37,349 nucleotides of DNA, from assembly GCF_946187725.1 (NCBI RefSeq), contig NZ_CAMHSK010000029.1, positions 1 to 37,349 of the forward strand. The letters are read 5' to 3'. The first letter of the stretch is position 1, and every line of letters begins with the position of its first letter. The stretch is from an uncultured Treponema sp. (lineage in GTDB: Bacteria; Spirochaetota; Spirochaetia; Treponematales; Treponemataceae). Both the position numbers and the translations under genes were made by a program. Positions 1 through 8,275 of the stretch are shown piece after piece. Below the pieces are notes generated by a model. It did not search any database. It worked only from the letters and a program-made list of their open reading frames with translations, and was not told the DNA's origin.

Positions 1-148
1 TGACCGCAAGACAAATCGTTTTGCTGGAACGGCTTGAATCAGCGACCACAAGCTTAGTCGTGAGAGGATTAAGACAACGCTCCCGACATTCGACAGAGGC
101 ATAAAAGGATTTCAGGTCAATGGCGATATAGGTTTTGGCTTCGGACAT
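1..148 (-). CDS. Y-family DNA polymerase (ImpB/MucB/SamB type), N-terminal fragment
   Basis: The minus strand reads an ATG at 148 and stays open to the window edge, giving 49 codons; the rest of the gene lies to the left. The N-terminus contains IAIDLKSFYASVE, the first catalytic block of Y-family translesion polymerases: the Asp binds metal and the Phe-Tyr pair forms the steric gate. It continues with NPLTTKLVVAD and SSKTICLAV, which match the UmuC/DinB-like group common in Firmicutes and spirochaetes. The role would be error-prone bypass synthesis past damaged template bases. No Shine-Dalgarno sequence precedes the ATG; a TATACT hexamer with an extended TGC lies seven bases upstream, so the mRNA may be leaderless. 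The family call is firm; the exact member (DinB, UmuC or ImpB) cannot be told from this fragment. Confidence 0.85.
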   Translation of the reverse strand, partial: MSEAKTYIAIDLKSFYASVECRERCLNPLTTKLVVADSSRSSKTICLAV

Positions 149-190
149 GGGGGATAGTATAGCATATTTTTGGTTAGTGGTGTAAGAAAA
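149..190 (-). promoter_or_regulatory. Promoter of the Y-family polymerase, probably leaderless
   Basis: On the minus strand TATACT (161-156) is preceded by TGC, an extended -10. TTACAC lies 18 nt further upstream as a weak -35. The -10 is followed by ATCCCCC and then directly by the ATG at 148, which places the expected transcription start on or next to the start codon. Confidence 0.5.
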
Positions 191-214
191 CGAGCGTTCA
201 AATAACTCCAAGAA

Positions 215-385
215 CTACGGGCGTTACCCTACGGTCGCATCGCTCCCTTCGGGGCAGGCTTTCCGCGAGCACTTTCGTTGTCGTGCTCGTTTGGGTTCCG
301 TGCTATCGCACTCCATTGCCTACGCCAACGGCTTACGCCGCCCCGCTAAGCAACGAAGTTGCAACGCATCCTTAACGCAGAACTC
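215..385. repeat. Intergenic hairpin-rich repeat, copy A
   Basis: This non-coding stretch between the polymerase and the Abi gene shares ordered blocks with 8036-8265: GGGCGTT-CCC, CAGGCTTTCCG, GGTTCCG-GCTAT, AACGGCTT-CGCCGCCCC and ATCCTTAACGCAGAA. It contains short hairpins: CGAGCAC (266-272) with GTGCTCG (283-289), and GCAAC-GAA-GTTGC (350-362). I see no credible gene in it. The short plus-strand frame starting at 359 has no recognisable protein features and is treated as chance. Confidence 0.6.
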
Positions 386-391
386 GCGAGG

Positions 392-426
392 ACAAAAAAA
401 ATAGGACGCCGCCATAGCTTCGTCCT
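392..426 (-). terminator. Intrinsic terminator downstream of the Abi-family gene
   Basis: Read on the minus strand, AGGACG (426-421) and CGTCCT (408-403) pair around a 12-nt loop and are followed by ATTTTTTTT. This is the expected layout for rho-independent termination of the gene that ends at 497. A second AT-rich inverted repeat overlaps the stop codon at 472-497. Confidence 0.5.
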
Positions 427-496
427 TGCAAAAACAATGTGTTTTTCAGTAGTGGTTATAATATACTGTGCATTTTTTGATTTGTCAAATAAAAAA

Positions 497-1456
497 TCAA
501 TACCATGCTTTAACCAAGTCAGAGATAAAATTGTAAGTTGTCTTTATCACATCATTCAAATCATAATATTCCTTGTGACGAAGCATACGATGAAAGAATA
601 GATTTTTGATTTCGAGGCTTCGCTTTTTAAACATATTCCCAGAAATAACATCCTTGTACACAAATAATAATGTTGAAAACTCCAAGACAAAGCGATTTGA
701 GAGCTTTTTTAATCTTGATTTATTCATACCAGGAAGCTTTGAAATAGTTACTGCAAGTTTTGTTGATGTATACGCAATTTTTGAAATCAAATCCGCAAGC
801 AAACAATTGTTATGAGCCGCCGCATTTCTTAAACTCTTAATATTATTCAACATTTTACAAGAGAAATCTGATTTAGTCTTTGTATATTCTTCATAGAAGA
901 ATCTGTAAAAATATAAAAAATCTCCAAAAGTAAGAAACTCTAGCAAAACCCAAACAGGACAATCCTTGAAGTCTGTTATCTTTTTTGTCAGAGAATCAAT
1001 CGTAAAATACTTGCCAAGAAGATTTGCAGTATAAGCAGAATTTGCAGTTTGTTCAATTTTGCTGACGATTTTTGCATTCCGAGACAAAAACGCAGAAACA
1101 ACAGCATAACCGCCAATTAAATTATTCTCTTCAATATTTTTCAAAAGACGAACTTTTAAGGCATGTTCTATATCGATTGTCATTTTCAGAATCAAATAGC
1201 GAAGATGCATATCAATAGAAGATAAATCCACAAGATAAGCAAAATCGAGATTCTGATATTTTCCTTTGTTTTTGCCTGCAGGATTTTTCTCATAATTTTT
1301 TCGGTAAGAAGCGATACGCAAAAAATTATTTATATCAGATAGATAATGTTCTGCTTCCTTTTCGGTGATTTGAGTAAAAGTTATGCCTCTTTCGTCCCGC
1401 ATCTTACAAACAAGCTCGTGGGCAGAGTGTTTTGGCTTATTACTTCGGTTTGACAT
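497..1456 (-). CDS. Abi_2-family (AbiD/AbiF-like) HEPN protein
   Basis: The product (319 aa from the chosen start) matches the Abi_2 family, best known as abortive-infection phage-defence proteins related to AbiD and AbiF. Visible marks are the N-terminal KPKHSAHELV segment typical of the family start, the DLSSIDMHLRYLILKM...DIEHALKVRLL core helices, and LRNAAAHNN near residues 209-217. The last contains the RX4H signature of HEPN domains (R210, H215), which in active members forms an RNase site. The frame can be extended 18 codons to a GTG at 1510. I prefer the ATG at 1456 because family similarity begins there and because TATGCT sits six bases upstream, the same pattern as other SD-less genes here. 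It stands alone with terminators on both sides. Its defence role is inferred from the family. Confidence 0.78.
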   Translation of the reverse strand: MSNRSNKPKHSAHELVCKMRDERGITFTQITEKEAEHYLSDINNFLRIASYRKNYEKNPAGKNKGKYQNLDFAYLVDLSSIDMHLRYLILKMTIDIEHALKVRLLKNIEENNLIGGYAVVSAFLSRNAKIVSKIEQTANSAYTANLLGKYFTIDSLTKKITDFKDCPVWVLLEFLTFGDFLYFYRFFYEEYTKTKSDFSCKMLNNIKSLRNAAAHNNCLLADLISKIAYTSTKLAVTISKLPGMNKSRLKKLSNRFVLEFSTLLFVYKDVISGNMFKKRSLEIKNLFFHRMLRHKEYYDLNDVIKTTYNFISDLVKAWY

Positions 1457-1462
1457 GTTGAA

Positions 1463-1468
1463 AGCATA
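1463..1468 (-). promoter_or_regulatory. -10-like hexamer 6 nt before the Abi ATG
   Basis: TATGCT on the minus strand is followed by TTCAAC and then the ATG at 1456. No Shine-Dalgarno sequence is present. This spacing supports a leaderless transcript and the downstream start codon. Confidence 0.35.
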
Positions 1469-1526
1469 GCTGAAATACAAATCTGCTTCAAGTTTTGAGC
1501 TCCTTGACACGAAGAATTCATTTTTG

Positions 1527-1556
1527 CAAAAAAATCCTGCCCGATTGAGCAGGATA
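1527..1556 (-). terminator. Intrinsic terminator of the FGE-like membrane protein gene
   Basis: On the minus strand ATCCTGC (1555-1549) pairs with GCAGGAT (1540-1534) across an 8-nt loop and runs into TTTTTTTGC. It lies about 80 nt after the stop codon at 1636 and just before the Abi gene. Confidence 0.75.
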
Positions 1557-1635
1557 AAAGACAGATATTTTATTTAGGTTTCCCACCAGTTACAATTTAA
1601 TACAATTACATTTTTTCATAACTAACTACTTCGCT

Positions 1636-3264
1636 TTAGTATGCCTCTACTTCTTTAAAGCTCTTCAAATTTGACAATGGAACATTTTGAACAATATGCT
1701 TTATGGAAGTTTTGTCACCTGTCTTGTATTCATAATAAGCAATTTCATCTTCAGTAGGTAATCTAAAACCGTCAGAAGATTCGTCAATAAATCTAACAAT
1801 CTCTCCAGGACGATTTATTGTTCTTGAGAAATAATAATATGGAGTATGCCCAGAAGCAATGCTTAGTCTTGTGAAAAAATCATACCCATATTGTTCATGC
1901 GACACTTTCTCATTTATAGCTGAATCATCTTTTTCTGTTTTCTGCCTTGTCAAATAATCATAAATATCTAAGCAGAATTCATAATTGACTTCATACAAAA
2001 GATTCTCAGAAAGTGGCTCTGTACTGATATAAAAATCTCCAACTGTTATGTATTCGCTGGTATGATTCTTAAAATCCCTTTTTTCAAATGTACCACCTTC
2101 CACAAAAATCATTTTTGGAAGAAGTTTCTGGATTCTTTCATTTTCTTTTTTTATCGATTCAGCCATTTTTGAATAATCAGCATCAGAAATTGTCCTGCAC
2201 AAAAATAAATAGCCGTAAGTCTTGTCACCGGTCCTGCCATAGCCAAATCTTGTAACGCGATGAGTATTTTCATAATGTTTAGCCTTTGGACTACTAGGAG
2301 CGGTAAAATCTTGCGCATATATATCCGTTGAATCCGAAAACCAGTTCCAGCAAAGATACAAATTACGATCATCACTTCGTCCAGTGGATTCTATTCGAAT
2401 ATTAAGCGGATTTGATACAGGGACAATATCTTCATTAGAATCTTCCATTACACGGTCAGCACCGCCATAATAAGCCTTTTCAAATTCTATTTCTGTCGGT
2501 AATCGATAACCATTTGCAGAAAAATCGCAAACGATAGAATCATCTATTTCGTCGTTACTTGTTTTATTCTCAAACCACTTTTTTGTATCAGTATTACCCT
2601 TAAAACTATAACATGGAGTCAATTTATGCTTAATACTTAACTCATTACAGAAAGCAAAGGCCTTTACAAACCCGAATTTTTGTCTTTGGATGGAAGGATT
2701 TTTTTCACCACGAAGAGCATCATACAATCCGGCTGTTACAGGAGACCTACTAATAGCAAAAGCTGGATGGTTTACAAAAATACTATCGCCTTTTTTTTCT
2801 TTTGAAACAAAAGTCGTACTAGAATAATCGTAACCTTCATAATATTCATCTTTCATTCGGAATGTCTCGAAAGTTCCCGCTTGAAACGGAATCATCTCAA
2901 TATTTTTTACATCAGAAATGCTTTTTTCCATGACAGCTTTTTGAGTCTTAGCATCTTTAGAAAGAGCTTTTCCTCTGCCACTAAAAGGAATAAAAGCCAA
3001 AAACAATCCCCCGATAAAAAATAAAATTTGAGTTCCATATAGGGCATTAAATTTCTCAATCGCTAATCCCACGATTCCGCCTGTAGAAGAGATAAAAACG
3101 TCACCTACAAAGTCTCGTATAAACTTTCCTATTTTGAAACCAACAAAACTGAATATAACGCCAAAAATATAGGTAAGAAAGGCATATCCAAAACCAATTC
3201 CTAATTTTCCAATCATAATTGCAGGAATAAAGGAAAAAATTAGAGAAAAAATGAGTGTTACCAT
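1636..3264 (-). CDS. Membrane-anchored protein with one complete and one truncated FGE-like (SUMF1/C-type-lectin fold) domain
   Basis: The 542-residue product starts with three hydrophobic segments (about 2-22, 25-47 and 76-95) and a Gly-rich stretch between them, so it is probably anchored in the inner membrane. Two FGE-sulfatase-like domains follow. Domain 1 (about 121-357) has the IPFQAGTF start, the PVTAGLYDAL segment, and GYRLPTEIEFEKAYYGG at 252-268. Domain 2 (about 385-542) has MIFVEGGTF and GFRLPTEDEIAYYE at 499-512, then ends soon after. It lacks the GNVWEW-like and GFR-like C-terminal strands of a full domain. The fold is used for FGly formation in true FGE but mostly for ligand binding in bacterial paralogues; nothing here shows catalysis. 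AGGAG (3278-3274) precedes the ATG. The gene is divergent from a small XRE regulator and ends at a good terminator. Confidence 0.72.
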   Translation of the reverse strand: MVTLIFSLIFSFIPAIMIGKLGIGFGYAFLTYIFGVIFSFVGFKIGKFIRDFVGDVFISSTGGIVGLAIEKFNALYGTQILFFIGGLFLAFIPFSGRGKALSKDAKTQKAVMEKSISDVKNIEMIPFQAGTFETFRMKDEYYEGYDYSSTTFVSKEKKGDSIFVNHPAFAISRSPVTAGLYDALRGEKNPSIQRQKFGFVKAFAFCNELSIKHKLTPCYSFKGNTDTKKWFENKTSNDEIDDSIVCDFSANGYRLPTEIEFEKAYYGGADRVMEDSNEDIVPVSNPLNIRIESTGRSDDRNLYLCWNWFSDSTDIYAQDFTAPSSPKAKHYENTHRVTRFGYGRTGDKTYGYLFLCRTISDADYSKMAESIKKENERIQKLLPKMIFVEGGTFEKRDFKNHTSEYITVGDFYISTEPLSENLLYEVNYEFCLDIYDYLTRQKTEKDDSAINEKVSHEQYGYDFFTRLSIASGHTPYYYFSRTINRPGEIVRFIDESSDGFRLPTEDEIAYYEYKTGDKTSIKHIVQNVPLSNLKSFKEVEAY

Positions 3265-3380
3265 AGACTAAATCTCCTAAATATAACGCCAATAGCGATA
3301 TATAGTACCACTCTATTAAAGTTTTGTTGAAAAGTCAATCTATTAGTGTAATTAGATTTAAGCCAATGGGGTAATTATTT

Positions 3381-3695
3381 ATGGAAGAGATTGATGTACG
3401 AAATATTTTGGCAAAGAATCTTAAAAAACTAAGAAAACAAAAAGGTCTTTCACAATTAAAACTCTCAAATGAAATACAGATGGCTTTCACATTCATCAAT
3501 GACATTGAAAACTGCAAGAAATGGGTTTCACCAGAAACGCTCGCCCGCTTTGCAAGTTTTTTCGATGTTCCAATCTCAACATTTTTCATTGACGAAAATG
3601 AAAGTGATAAAAATGAAGTCTCTGATTTGTTTATAAATACAATTTGTGATGAAGTCGTTAAGACAATAAAAGATGTACGGAAAAGATTTGATTAA
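3381..3695 (+). CDS. Small XRE-family HTH transcriptional regulator
   Basis: This 104-residue protein has an N-terminal Cro/CI-type helix-turn-helix at about residues 9-65: LKKLRKQKGLSQLKLS, a recognition-helix region FINDIENCKKWVSPETL, and LARFASFFDVPISTFF. A short charged tail follows that may mediate dimerisation. DNA binding is expected from the family; the target is unknown. It is transcribed divergently from the FGE-like membrane protein, 116 bp away, so control of that gene or of itself is plausible. The ATG has only a weak GGGG upstream and no clear Shine-Dalgarno sequence. Confidence 0.8.
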   Translation: MEEIDVRNILAKNLKKLRKQKGLSQLKLSNEIQMAFTFINDIENCKKWVSPETLARFASFFDVPISTFFIDENESDKNEVSDLFINTICDEVVKTIKDVRKRFD

Positions 3696-3735
3696 AAATA
3701 ACCTCGCCGCAAGCAAAGTCACTCACAGCGAGGTT
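3692..3735 (-). terminator. Probable terminator of purL
   Basis: On the minus strand AACCTCGC (3735-3728) pairs with GCGAGGTT (3707-3700) around a 20-nt loop and is followed by ATTTTTAAT. It lies beyond the purL stop, with repeat copy B in between, and also overlaps the 3' end of the convergent XRE gene. The long loop lowers confidence. Confidence 0.5.
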
Positions 3736-3737
3736 TA

Positions 3738-3925
3738 AGGGGGCGTTACGGGGGATTATCCCCCGTAGAAGGGGTAGGCGGAAATGGCGAAGCCATTGTA
3801 GCCGTAGGGGGAGCGGTTCAGGCACAGCCTTCACCGAGACTCGCCTAGAAACTCGTCTCACGAGTTTCTTCGCCTAACGGCGACCGGCTCCCTATCCCCC
3901 TTCCCAACTTCTAACTCCTCACTCC
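3738..3925. repeat. Intergenic hairpin-rich repeat, copy B (divergent)
   Basis: This GC-rich non-coding stretch between the XRE gene and purL has two strong hairpins: TACGGGGG-ATTAT-CCCCCGTA (3747-3767) and AGAAACTCG-TCTCA-CGAGTTTCT (3847-3869). It shares only short blocks with copies A and C (GGGGCGTT, a GGTTCAGGC-like word), so membership of the same family is tentative. The overlapping minus-strand reading frame (67 codons) is Arg/Leu-rich, as expected of translated non-coding GC-rich DNA. Confidence 0.5.
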
Positions 3926-3931
3926 TAATTC

Positions 3932-6900
3932 CTAACTATTGAAATACCTTACACCCGCCCTGAACAGGTTCTGGCATGAGCTTGCTTCCTTGTTGCAGGC
4001 GATGTTCTTAATCAAATCCTCTGTGTAGCCGCCTATGCCGACTGTTCGTTCTGAGTGGCCCATCTTTCCGAGGACGAGACCGTCCGGGCTTGTGAGGCCT
4101 TCGATTGCGAATGCTGAGCCGTTCGGGTTTTCTGGTTCGAGCATTGTCGGTTTGCCGTTTTCATCGCAGTACTGGCTGTAGACCTGTCCTTTTTCGAAAA
4201 GTTCTTTTGCAAGCTGCTCTGAGATGAAGATTTTGCCTTCACCGTGGCTTACCGGAATGTAATGCGGGCGTCCTTCCAAAACTGATTCGTCCAGTGCCCA
4301 CGGGCTTGCGGCGCTCACCATGCGGGTCCAGACTACGCGGCTGATGTGGCGGTGGATGTCGTTGAAGGTGAGGGTCGGTGTGTCTTCGCTTGGTTCGGTG
4401 ATTTTTCCGTATGGAACGAGGCCTGTCTTAATCAAAGCCTGGAAGCCGTTACAGATACCGAGGACGAGGTTTTTCTTTTCGAGGTGAGATGTGATTGCGT
4501 CGGCGATTCGTTTTTCGCGGATTACGTTTGCAATGAATTTTCCTGAACCGTCCGGCTCGTCACCGGCAGAGAAGCCACCTGCGAATGCTACAATCTGTGC
4601 CTGCTCGATTTCTGCCTTGAATGCGGCGAGTGACTCTTCCAGGTCTTTTGGTGTTCTGTTTTTGAAGACGAGGATGTGTGAGTCAGCTCCTGCGAGGTTG
4701 AATGCGCGTGCCATGTCGTATTCACAGTTTGTGCCCGGGAATACAGGAACGATTACGCGTGGTTTTGCCTTGCTTGAATCGATTGTTGTGAATGTAGCGA
4801 TTTTTGAGCGTGCGTCTGCAAGTGAAGCGTGCTCTTCTTTTGCCCATTCCGGCAAGTTTTCTTCCTTTTTAACAGAAGAAACTGGCGGGAATACTTTTGA
4901 AAGTTTAGATTCCCATGCTTCGTAGAGGTCAGAAAGTTTGATTTCTGCCTTTGGAAGAGGATCAACGCCCTTCATTTCGAATGAGATGATCGGGTCTTTC
5001 TGTGTGTTACCGATTCTGAGGACTGTTGTGTTTACAAAGCCGCCGTTCTCGAACTTGTCGTCGTCTGTTTCAACGAGGATTGAGCCGTACTGCGGTGTGA
5101 AGAGATCTGCGATTGTGTCGTTTGCGTTGCGGTGGAAGCCGATGACTGTTGCTGATGTCGGAATCTGTGTGAGCTGAACGCCGATTTTGTTTCCGAAGGA
5201 CATCTTTGTGATTGCCTCAGCGATTCCGCCTGCTCCTACAGGATACATTGCGTTGATTTTGCCGGCCTTGTTAAGCTCGTAGAGGGCATCTGAGTTCTTT
5301 TTGAAAGCGTCCCAGTCCGGTGCGAGTTCTTTTGAATATGGAATCTGAACGAGGTAAACATAGCTTCCGCTCTTTTTGAATGAGCCTGACTGAACATTCT
5401 TTGCCTCGTCGTGTGCTACTGCGAAAGAAACCAGTGTGTGAGGAACATTGATGTGCTCGAAAGTTCCGCTCATTGAATCTTTACCGCCGATTGAAGCACA
5501 ACCCATCTCACGTTGAGCATCGATTGAGCCCAGGAGAGCTGCTGCAGGGTAGCCCCAGGTCTTTTCGCTGACTGCACGGCCGAAGAATTCCTGATAGCTC
5601 ATGCGGCTTGTGTCAGCCTTACCGCCGATACAAGTGATTTTTGCAAGAGAAGAAAGGATTGCTGTCTGAGCTCCGTGCCACGGTGACCACTGTGCAACCC
5701 GCGGGTCATATCCGTAAGACATGAGAGAGACAGTTGAAGTTTCGCGTGGAGAGATGACCGGGATTTTTGCCGACATAGCACATTCCGGAGTGCCCTGGTA
5801 TTTTCCGCCGAACGGGAAGAGGACAGTGCTTGCTCCGATTGAGCCGTCGAATCGTTCCTGAAGACCGCGCTGAGAACAACATGCGAGGTCGCGGATGTTT
5901 TCGATGAATGCCTCTTTAATCTGCTCAGCTGTTGGTTTTTCGCCGCCTGCTTCACCAGTTGCGCTTGCGCATTTGCCAAGAACCTTTGCAACTGAGTCGA
6001 GAGGTTTTACGAGAGGTGAATTGTGCTGTTCTGTAGGTGATTCAATAGAAGCTTTTGCTGTGTGAACTGCACCAGCTGAATCGAGGAATGAGCGGTCAAT
6101 GTCAACGATTGTCTTGCCGCGCCATTTCATCGTGAGCTTGTTTTTGTCTGTTACTGTTGCAACGACGACAGCGTTAAGGTTTTCGTCATTACAGTATTTG
6201 ATGAATTTATCTACATCGCTTGGGCGGACGACTACAGCCATTCGCTCCTGGCTTTCAGAAATTGCAAGTTCTGTTCCGTTAAGACCTTCATACTTCTTTG
6301 GAACTGCATCGAGGTTGATGTCCAAGCCTGGGGCAAGTTCGCCGACTGCGACAGAAACACCGCCTGCACCGAAGTCATTTGAGCGGCGGATCATGTGGCT
6401 TACTTCAGGATTGCGGAAAAGGCGCTGGATTTTTCGCTCTTCAACGGCATTTCCCTTCTGAACTTCAGCAGCGGCAGTTGTGACAGATTTTTCTGTGTGA
6501 ACTTTTGAAGAACCTGTAGCACCGCCGATACCGTCACGGCCTGTTCCACCACCAAGAAGAATGATGATGTCGCCAGTTTCTGGAGTTTCACGCATAACGG
6601 TTTTGTATGGAGAAGCAGCGATTACAGCACCCAATTCCATTCGTTTTGCAACAAAGCCAGGATGATAAACTTCTGTGACCTGGCCGGTAGTCAAGCCAAT
6701 CTGGTTTCCGTAAGAAGAGAAGCCCTGAGCTGCCTCACGACAAATCTTCATCTGAGGGAGTTTACCGTGCAAAGTCTCGCTCAAAGGAACTGTTGGATCG
6801 GCCGCACCTGTTACGCGCATTGACTGATAAACCCAGCTTCGTCCTGAAAGAGGGTCACGGATTGCGCCACCGATACAGGTTGCAGCACCACCGAAAGGCT

Positions 6901-7954
6901 CGATTTCTGTAGGGTGGTTGTGTGTTTCGTTTTTAAACTGAAGAAGCCACTGCTCGACTTCTTCTTTGCCTTCTGGAAGGGGATTTCCTTTTTCGTCAGT
7001 GGTGTAGTGAACATCGATGAAAATAGAGCAGGCGTTGTTTTCCTCGCTTACTTCCATGTCATCAAGCATACCGTGCTTGCGCAGGTATTTTCCGCCGATT
7101 GTAGCCATGTCCATGAGAGTGAGAGGCTTGTCCTTTCGTTTCGCATAGATGTCTGTGTGCATGGCCTCGTAATTTTTGAGGGATTCTTTGAAAAGTTTGG
7201 CGTAAGGGCCTTTTTCGATTTTGATGTCTTTAAGAACAGTGTTGAAAGTAGTGTGACGGCAGTGGTCAGACCAGTAAGTGTCAAGAACGCGGATTTCAGT
7301 TTCGGTCGGGTCGCGCTTGATAGACTTGAAATAATCCTGCAAGAACTGAATGTCGGCCAAGTCCATAGCCAAGCCCATCTTCTCGCGGTAAGCGTCAAGC
7401 TCTTTTTTGCCAAGAGAATTGAAACCTTCGACAGTCGGAATATCGGCAGGTACTTCAGTTTTCATTTCAAGGGTTTCAGGAATTTCAGCTTTTGCAAGGC
7501 GGGAATCGACAGGGTTAATAAGATACTTTTGAATTTTCGTGACTTCATCGGCAGAAACATTGCCGGAAAGGATGACCATTTTGGCACATCGGACGCGCGG
7601 TGGCTCTGTTCCGACAGTGGCCGTGGCTCTCATAGACTCGCGAAGGAGCGAAAGACACTGCTCGGCACTATCCGCACGCTGGTCGTACTGACCCGGCAGA
7701 TATTCCCAGATAATCACAGTGTCAGCTGGGTCTGTTGCAAGCTCAGTGTAGACAACCGAATCGCTCTGAGGCTCCGAGAAGATTCGCAGCGCCGCCATTT
7801 TTGAGACATCTTCAGAAGTGTTCTCGATGTCATAGCGGTTGAAATAACGCACTCCCTTTACAGAAGAAATGCCCAAAAATCCATTGATTTCACCCAAAAT
7901 TGAGCTGGCCTCGCTCTGGAAGCCTGGCTTACGCTCTACATAAATACGAAACAT
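3932..7954 (-). CDS. purL: Phosphoribosylformylglycinamidine synthase, single-chain form
   Basis: This 1340-residue enzyme converts FGAR, glutamine and ATP to FGAM in the fourth step of de novo purine synthesis, in the cytoplasm. Visible landmarks are the N-terminal PurS-like region (1-150), the linker-region motif TYWSDHCRHTTF at 226-237, the ATP/substrate motif FKNETHNHPTEIEPFGG at 340-356, a second synthetase half, and a fused class I glutaminase from about 1066. The glutaminase has RVIVPVFPGTNCEYD, nucleophile C1168 in GICNGF, and the His/Glu pair H1300/E1302 in GHSERT. Spacing resembles the E. coli enzyme (C1135, H1260, E1262). At 1340 aa it is slightly longer than most single-chain PurL. 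No other pur gene is next to it. There is no Shine-Dalgarno sequence; TAAAAT lies six bases before the ATG, arguing for a leaderless mRNA and against a 5' riboswitch. Confidence 0.97.
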   Translation of the reverse strand: MFRIYVERKPGFQSEASSILGEINGFLGISSVKGVRYFNRYDIENTSEDVSKMAALRIFSEPQSDSVVYTELATDPADTVIIWEYLPGQYDQRADSAEQCLSLLRESMRATATVGTEPPRVRCAKMVILSGNVSADEVTKIQKYLINPVDSRLAKAEIPETLEMKTEVPADIPTVEGFNSLGKKELDAYREKMGLAMDLADIQFLQDYFKSIKRDPTETEIRVLDTYWSDHCRHTTFNTVLKDIKIEKGPYAKLFKESLKNYEAMHTDIYAKRKDKPLTLMDMATIGGKYLRKHGMLDDMEVSEENNACSIFIDVHYTTDEKGNPLPEGKEEVEQWLLQFKNETHNHPTEIEPFGGAATCIGGAIRDPLSGRSWVYQSMRVTGAADPTVPLSETLHGKLPQMKICREAAQGFSSYGNQIGLTTGQVTEVYHPGFVAKRMELGAVIAASPYKTVMRETPETGDIIILLGGGTGRDGIGGATGSSKVHTEKSVTTAAAEVQKGNAVEERKIQRLFRNPEVSHMIRRSNDFGAGGVSVAVGELAPGLDINLDAVPKKYEGLNGTELAISESQERMAVVVRPSDVDKFIKYCNDENLNAVVVATVTDKNKLTMKWRGKTIVDIDRSFLDSAGAVHTAKASIESPTEQHNSPLVKPLDSVAKVLGKCASATGEAGGEKPTAEQIKEAFIENIRDLACCSQRGLQERFDGSIGASTVLFPFGGKYQGTPECAMSAKIPVISPRETSTVSLMSYGYDPRVAQWSPWHGAQTAILSSLAKITCIGGKADTSRMSYQEFFGRAVSEKTWGYPAAALLGSIDAQREMGCASIGGKDSMSGTFEHINVPHTLVSFAVAHDEAKNVQSGSFKKSGSYVYLVQIPYSKELAPDWDAFKKNSDALYELNKAGKINAMYPVGAGGIAEAITKMSFGNKIGVQLTQIPTSATVIGFHRNANDTIADLFTPQYGSILVETDDDKFENGGFVNTTVLRIGNTQKDPIISFEMKGVDPLPKAEIKLSDLYEAWESKLSKVFPPVSSVKKEENLPEWAKEEHASLADARSKIATFTTIDSSKAKPRVIVPVFPGTNCEYDMARAFNLAGADSHILVFKNRTPKDLEESLAAFKAEIEQAQIVAFAGGFSAGDEPDGSGKFIANVIREKRIADAITSHLEKKNLVLGICNGFQALIKTGLVPYGKITEPSEDTPTLTFNDIHRHISRVVWTRMVSAASPWALDESVLEGRPHYIPVSHGEGKIFISEQLAKELFEKGQVYSQYCDENGKPTMLEPENPNGSAFAIEGLTSPDGLVLGKMGHSERTVGIGGYTEDLIKNIACNKEASSCQNLFRAGVRYFNS

Positions 7955-7990
7955 GGGGATATTTTACTGTTTTTTACGGTTTATTGGAAG
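7955..7990 (-). promoter_or_regulatory. Putative leaderless promoter of purL
   Basis: On the minus strand TAAAAT (7966-7961) is followed by ATCCCC and then the ATG at 7954. No convincing -35 or ribosome-binding site is seen. The ATCCCC(C)ATG context is nearly identical to the one before the Y-family polymerase. Confidence 0.45.
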
Positions 7991-8035
7991 ATAAAAACAA
8001 ACTGAAAAGTGATAGTTAAAAACGGAAAGCGGAAA

Positions 8036-8265
8036 GATATTCCGGGGCGTTCCCCTTCGCTCGTTTCACTCGCTTCGGGTCAGGCTTTCCGGGGTTCCGC
8101 TATTCGCTTCATTCCCCGCCAACCATGTCTGGATTATCCGCTCGCGACACGGATGTCGCGTCCTTAAAAAGTCAATAACTGCCGCGAGAACGAAGTTCTC
8201 GTTACGACATGGATGTCGGTGAACGGCTTCGCCGCCCCTACAATCCTTAACGCAGAAACATTCTG
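8036..8265. repeat. Intergenic hairpin-rich repeat, copy C
   Basis: Non-coding stretch between purL and an XRE gene, sharing ordered blocks with copy A at 215-385 in the same orientation. It holds three near-perfect hairpins: CGCGACA-CGGA-TGTCGCG (8143-8160), CGAGAAC-GAA-GTTCTCG (8185-8201) and CGACAT-GG-ATGTCG (8205-8218). No open frame of interest is present. Confidence 0.6.
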
Positions 8266-8275
8266 TAGAAAAAAA

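Noticed and set aside
359..601. 80-codon plus-strand ORF near the left end
   Set aside because: It starts inside the intergenic repeat, lacks a Shine-Dalgarno sequence, and overlaps the 3' end of the Abi gene antisense.
2500..3264. FGE-like membrane protein as a second DGR target
   Set aside because: Its C-terminus lacks the GGS...GFR segment and shows no GC-rich variable-looking codons.
6914..7804. 296-codon open frame on the plus strand opposite purL
   Set aside because: It is fully antisense to conserved purL sequence, Phe/Val-rich, without a ribosome-binding site or a recognisable domain.
7955..8275. Possible purine riboswitch upstream of purL
   Set aside because: No conserved purine or PRPP aptamer pattern was recognised, and the -10-like hexamer adjacent to the ATG leaves no leader.
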